The notes under the pieces were generated by a model. That model was not told the DNA's origin and did not search any database. It saw only the letters and a list, made by a program, of their open reading frames with translations. The position numbers were made by a program, and so were the translations under genes. Below are positions 6,613 through 8,306 of a DNA stretch of 8,306 nt, in pieces (position 1 is the stretch's first letter; the number at the start of each line of letters is the position of its first letter). Origin of the DNA: SAR324 cluster bacterium. Its GTDB lineage: Bacteria > SAR324 > NAC60-12. The DNA lies in NCBI GenBank assembly GCA_028822475.1, contig JAPKDT010000086.1, positions 1 through 8,306 on the forward strand, read 5' to 3'.

Positions 6613-7381
6613 CCGGAGTTACGTAAGCCGAAGTAATTCCGCCATCCACCACAAACTCTGTCCCGGTTGTGTAGGATGACTCATCGGAAGCAAGAAACAA
6701 TGCTGCTTGAGCCATTTCCTTGGCTTCACCGAAACGTCCCATTGGAATATGCACGAGCCGCTTTTGTTTTTTGGCTTCAGTGTCGAGAAATTTCATCAAC
6801 AATTCTGTCCTCAAAGGTCCCGGACATAGCGCGTTTACACGGATGTTTTCGCGGGCATGAATCACTGACAATTCGCGTGACAAAGCAATTACTCCGCCTT
6901 TGCTAGCAGTATATGCCACTTGAGGAGTCGCAGCACCCATCAGTCCCACAAAAGAAGCGGTATTGATGATAGATCCACCACCTGCACGCAGCATGGCTGC
7001 GATGCCGTATTTACAGCCGAGAAAGACGCCTTTCAAATTGATAGCCATAGTTAAATCCCAGACATCTTCTTCTGTAACCAGCGCATTATCGTCACGGCTG
7101 TCCATGATTCCCGCATTATTGAACATCACGTTCAGTTTCCCGAATTGATCTTCTGCGGTTTTTACCATTGCTTCACAGTCAGCCGCTTTTGAAACATCGG
7201 CATGAGTGTAAACTGCTTCTCCACCTGCGGTTTTGATTTCCGCAACGGTCTTTTCGCCTTCTGCATCATTTACGTCAACTGCTACAATTTTTGCACCTTC
7301 TTTTGCAAACAACAGCGCAGACTCTTTTCCAATTCCACTTGATGCGCCTGTAATGAGGGCAACTTTATTTTCTAATCGCAT
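6608..7381 (-). CDS. Short-chain dehydrogenase/reductase (classical SDR, NAD-type)
   Basis: The 257-residue product is a complete classical SDR that interconverts a hydroxyl and a keto group using a nicotinamide cofactor. The cofactor glycine motif is TGASSGIG (11-18). Asp36 at the end of the second strand (AVDVN) favours NAD over NADP. NNAG is at 88-91, and the catalytic tetrad is Asn115, Ser143, Tyr157 and Lys161 (YTASK). PGPLRT at 187-192 and DGG near the C-terminus complete the family pattern. Length and motifs are normal, so the gene looks active. Its substrate cannot be read from sequence; the many family members of this style include 3-hydroxyacyl-CoA, sugar and alcohol dehydrogenases. 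The start is well supported by AGGAG upstream. It sits directly downstream of a decayed glutamine synthetase and a TRAP transporter gene, and was probably once part of that operon. Confidence 0.92.
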   Translation of the reverse strand: MRLENKVALITGASSGIGKESALLFAKEGAKIVAVDVNDAEGEKTVAEIKTAGGEAVYTHADVSKAADCEAMVKTAEDQFGKLNVMFNNAGIMDSRDDNALVTEEDVWDLTMAINLKGVFLGCKYGIAAMLRAGGGSIINTASFVGLMGAATPQVAYTASKGGVIALSRELSVIHARENIRVNALCPGPLRTELLMKFLDTEAKKQKRLVHIPMGRFGEAKEMAQAALFLASDESSYTTGTEFVVDGGITSAYVTPE

Positions 7382-7388
7382 TTTTAGA

Positions 7389-7393
7389 CTCCT
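7389..7393 (-). promoter_or_regulatory. Shine-Dalgarno of the SDR gene
   Basis: On the minus strand AGGAG lies seven bases before the SDR ATG (7379-7381). It survives intact although the glutamine synthetase remnant, whose last codon ends at 7403, is broken. This suggests selection still acts on SDR translation. Confidence 0.75.
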
Positions 7394-7402
7394 GATAATT
7401 TT

Positions 7403-7892
7403 TTATATTCGTTCAAAGTATCTTTTTAATTCCCAATCCGTTACAGCAGCTTCTTTGTCTTAAGCTTCAGTAAGGAAAAAATGAATGTAGTGCTGATGCA
7501 CTGCATCTCCAAAAGTTGTTTTTTTGCAAAACCTCTTTGCTCAAACAAAATTAACGACTTCCGTAAAGTCATTGGGACTTCCGGAAGTTAATCTGCCTAA
7601 TAAAAATCACTTTCAATCATCAGTGCCGGTTTCAGGTCTTTATAACCCTTTTCCGCAGTTTCATAAAAAAATATTGAAAGAAAAAATACTCCAGTTAAGA
7701 ACTTGCTTTTGCAGTGAAGCCAAGTTGGTTAGCAGAATCAACCTGTTTCTGGAGCATAAAACGCAGAGCTAATTCAGTTAGCTAATGAGTTTTATTCTCT
7801 TTAACATCACAAAGCACCATTGCCTTTCGGTCAAGACAACTGATTTTACGCAAAGTACTAAAGTCCTGAACAAAAAGTAAAAAGGCGTCAGT
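7403..7892 (-). pseudogene. Decayed glutamine synthetase family gene
   Basis: Read on the minus strand, three blocks match the glutamine synthetase family. Block 1 (about 7892-7680) contains FSTLRKISCLDRKAMVLCD, then an in-frame TAG (7782-7784), then LRFMLQKQVDSANQLGF, SS, a TAA (7695-7697) where family members have Glu (SELEF), and LEYFF. Block 2 (about 7667-7597), in another frame after a run of seven T's (7665-7671), reads YETAEKGYKDL...MIESDFY and a stop. Block 3 (about 7585-7403) contains TFGDAVHQHYIHFF, a TAA (7460-7462), and the family's C-terminal signature AVTDWELKRYFERI before its natural stop. The start, the first 80 or so codons, and roughly 250 central codons including the ATP and metal sites are missing, so no active enzyme is possible. 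The original gene was probably a glutamine synthetase-like gamma-glutamyl ligase in a TRAP-GS-SDR operon. The identification rests on recognised motifs. Confidence 0.82.
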
Positions 7893-7930
7893 TTTTATAC
7901 TCAGGATCGATTGAACCTGAGTATAAAACT
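7890..7930. repeat. Strong inverted repeat downstream of the TRAP gene
   Basis: A perfect 13-bp stem (TTTTATACTCAGG at 7893-7905 with its complement at 7916-7928) encloses a 10-nt loop. It extends by two more pairs (AG/CT) past a single-base bulge at 7892. It starts five bases after the TRAP stop codon (reading the minus strand) and abuts the first recognisable block of the glutamine synthetase remnant. The T-run lies on the 5' arm and the A-run on the 3' arm in both directions, the opposite of a rho-independent terminator. It may instead protect the 3' end of the TRAP message or mark a deletion or insertion scar. Confidence 0.7.
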
Positions 7931-7935
7931 ACTGC

Positions 7936-8306
7936 TCAACTGTAACGATATGGTACACCAGCTTTTTCCATTACTTTAGTGTAATCCTTAAATATTTGTA
8001 CAACCTTTGCGGCACGTGGACTGATACTGGCCATTTCATCCCAGAATTCAGCTGAGTCGGCAACGACCTGATCCCACTCATTGGCTGGAATTGTAGTTAG
8101 TTCCATTTTCTTTCCTTCCACACGGAGCTTTGCTTCTCCGCCCCAGTACCAAATTTGTCGGTAATAGTGCGAACTGTCCATAGAGAGTTTAAACAACTCT
8201 TGTAGATGTGGTGGAACGTTTTTCCAACTATCACTATTGGCAAAATAAGATCCACACCATGCTCCAGTTACATTGTTTAGCAGGGCATAGTCGCAGGCAT
8301 CTGCCC
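7936..8306 (-). CDS. TRAP transporter solute-binding protein (DctP family), C-terminal part
   Basis: The frame is open from the right window edge (first whole codon at 8304) to TGA at 7936-7938, giving 122 C-terminal residues. The segment TGAWCGSYFANSDSW, followed by HYYRQIWYWGGEA and LTTIPANEWDQV, is characteristic of DctP-family periplasmic binding proteins of the larger TRAP type. The final helices (FWDEMASIS, then IFKDYTKVMEKAG) are also family-like. These proteins deliver carboxylates or related organic acids to a DctQM membrane pair for sodium-coupled uptake. The signal peptide and the ligand-binding arginine lie outside the window, and no membrane subunits are visible here. It is convergent with the acyl-CoA gene cluster, so a link to that pathway is only possible. 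The ligand cannot be predicted. Confidence 0.88.
   Translation of the reverse strand, partial: ADACDYALLNNVTGAWCGSYFANSDSWKNVPPHLQELFKLSMDSSHYYRQIWYWGGEAKLRVEGKKMELTTIPANEWDQVVADSAEFWDEMASISPRAAKVVQIFKDYTKVMEKAGVPYRYS

Noticed and set aside
7524..7772. 82-codon open frame on the plus strand
   Set aside because: It lies antisense to the glutamine synthetase remnant, whose motifs are on the minus strand; it has no family resemblance.
7890..7930. Rho-independent terminator for the TRAP gene
   Set aside because: The T-run is on the 5' arm and the A-run on the 3' arm in both directions; no U-tract directly follows the stem.

Overview
This 8.3-kb window has moderate to low GC and looks like chromosome from a Gram-negative, probably marine, proteobacterium-like organism with an acyl-CoA-based catabolic lifestyle. 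The clues are a family III CoA-transferase, an acyl-CoA dehydrogenase-fold enzyme, an AMP-forming ligase, a DctP-type TRAP binding protein, and Mpl, which recycles meso-diaminopimelate peptidoglycan. A SAR324-like or related lineage would fit, but the taxonomy is a guess from gene style and was not tested.

Layout, plus strand: the 3' end of a CaiB/BaiF-type CoA-transferase (1-200); a 397-nt gap with no recognisable gene; an acyl-CoA dehydrogenase-fold protein (598-1818) overlapping by one base (TAATG) a thiamine-diphosphate enzyme (1818-3485); a 164-nt gap; mpl (3650-5071); and a divergent AMP-forming acyl-CoA ligase (5091-6599). Minus strand, convergent: a classical SDR dehydrogenase (6608-7381), a heavily decayed glutamine synthetase pseudogene (about 7403-7892), a strong inverted repeat (7890-7930), and the 3' end of a TRAP transporter solute-binding protein (7936 to the window end).

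The most interesting part is the left half. The acyl-CoA dehydrogenase-fold protein lacks a glutamate at both known catalytic-base positions (Gln243 and Gly371 instead) but has an arginine at residue 84. That pattern matches 3-sulfinopropanoyl-CoA desulfinase (Acd), which releases sulfite from 3-sulfinopropanoyl-CoA to give propionyl-CoA without net oxidation. A family III CoA-transferase lies next to it, and the succinyl-CoA:3-sulfinopropanoate CoA-transferase of known 3-sulfinopropanoate degraders belongs to that family. I therefore infer a candidate route for a C3 organosulfinate, possibly derived from 3-mercaptopropanoate. A thiamine enzyme of unknown substrate, with an unusual cofactor motif, is translationally coupled to the desulfinase-like gene.

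The right half shows genome decay. The glutamine synthetase remnant keeps recognisable N-terminal-region and extreme C-terminal blocks but has lost its start, most of its centre and its reading frame. The intact SDR gene lies just downstream of it. The AMP ligase has a degenerate phosphate-binding loop and lacks the usual catalytic lysine motif, so its activity is uncertain.
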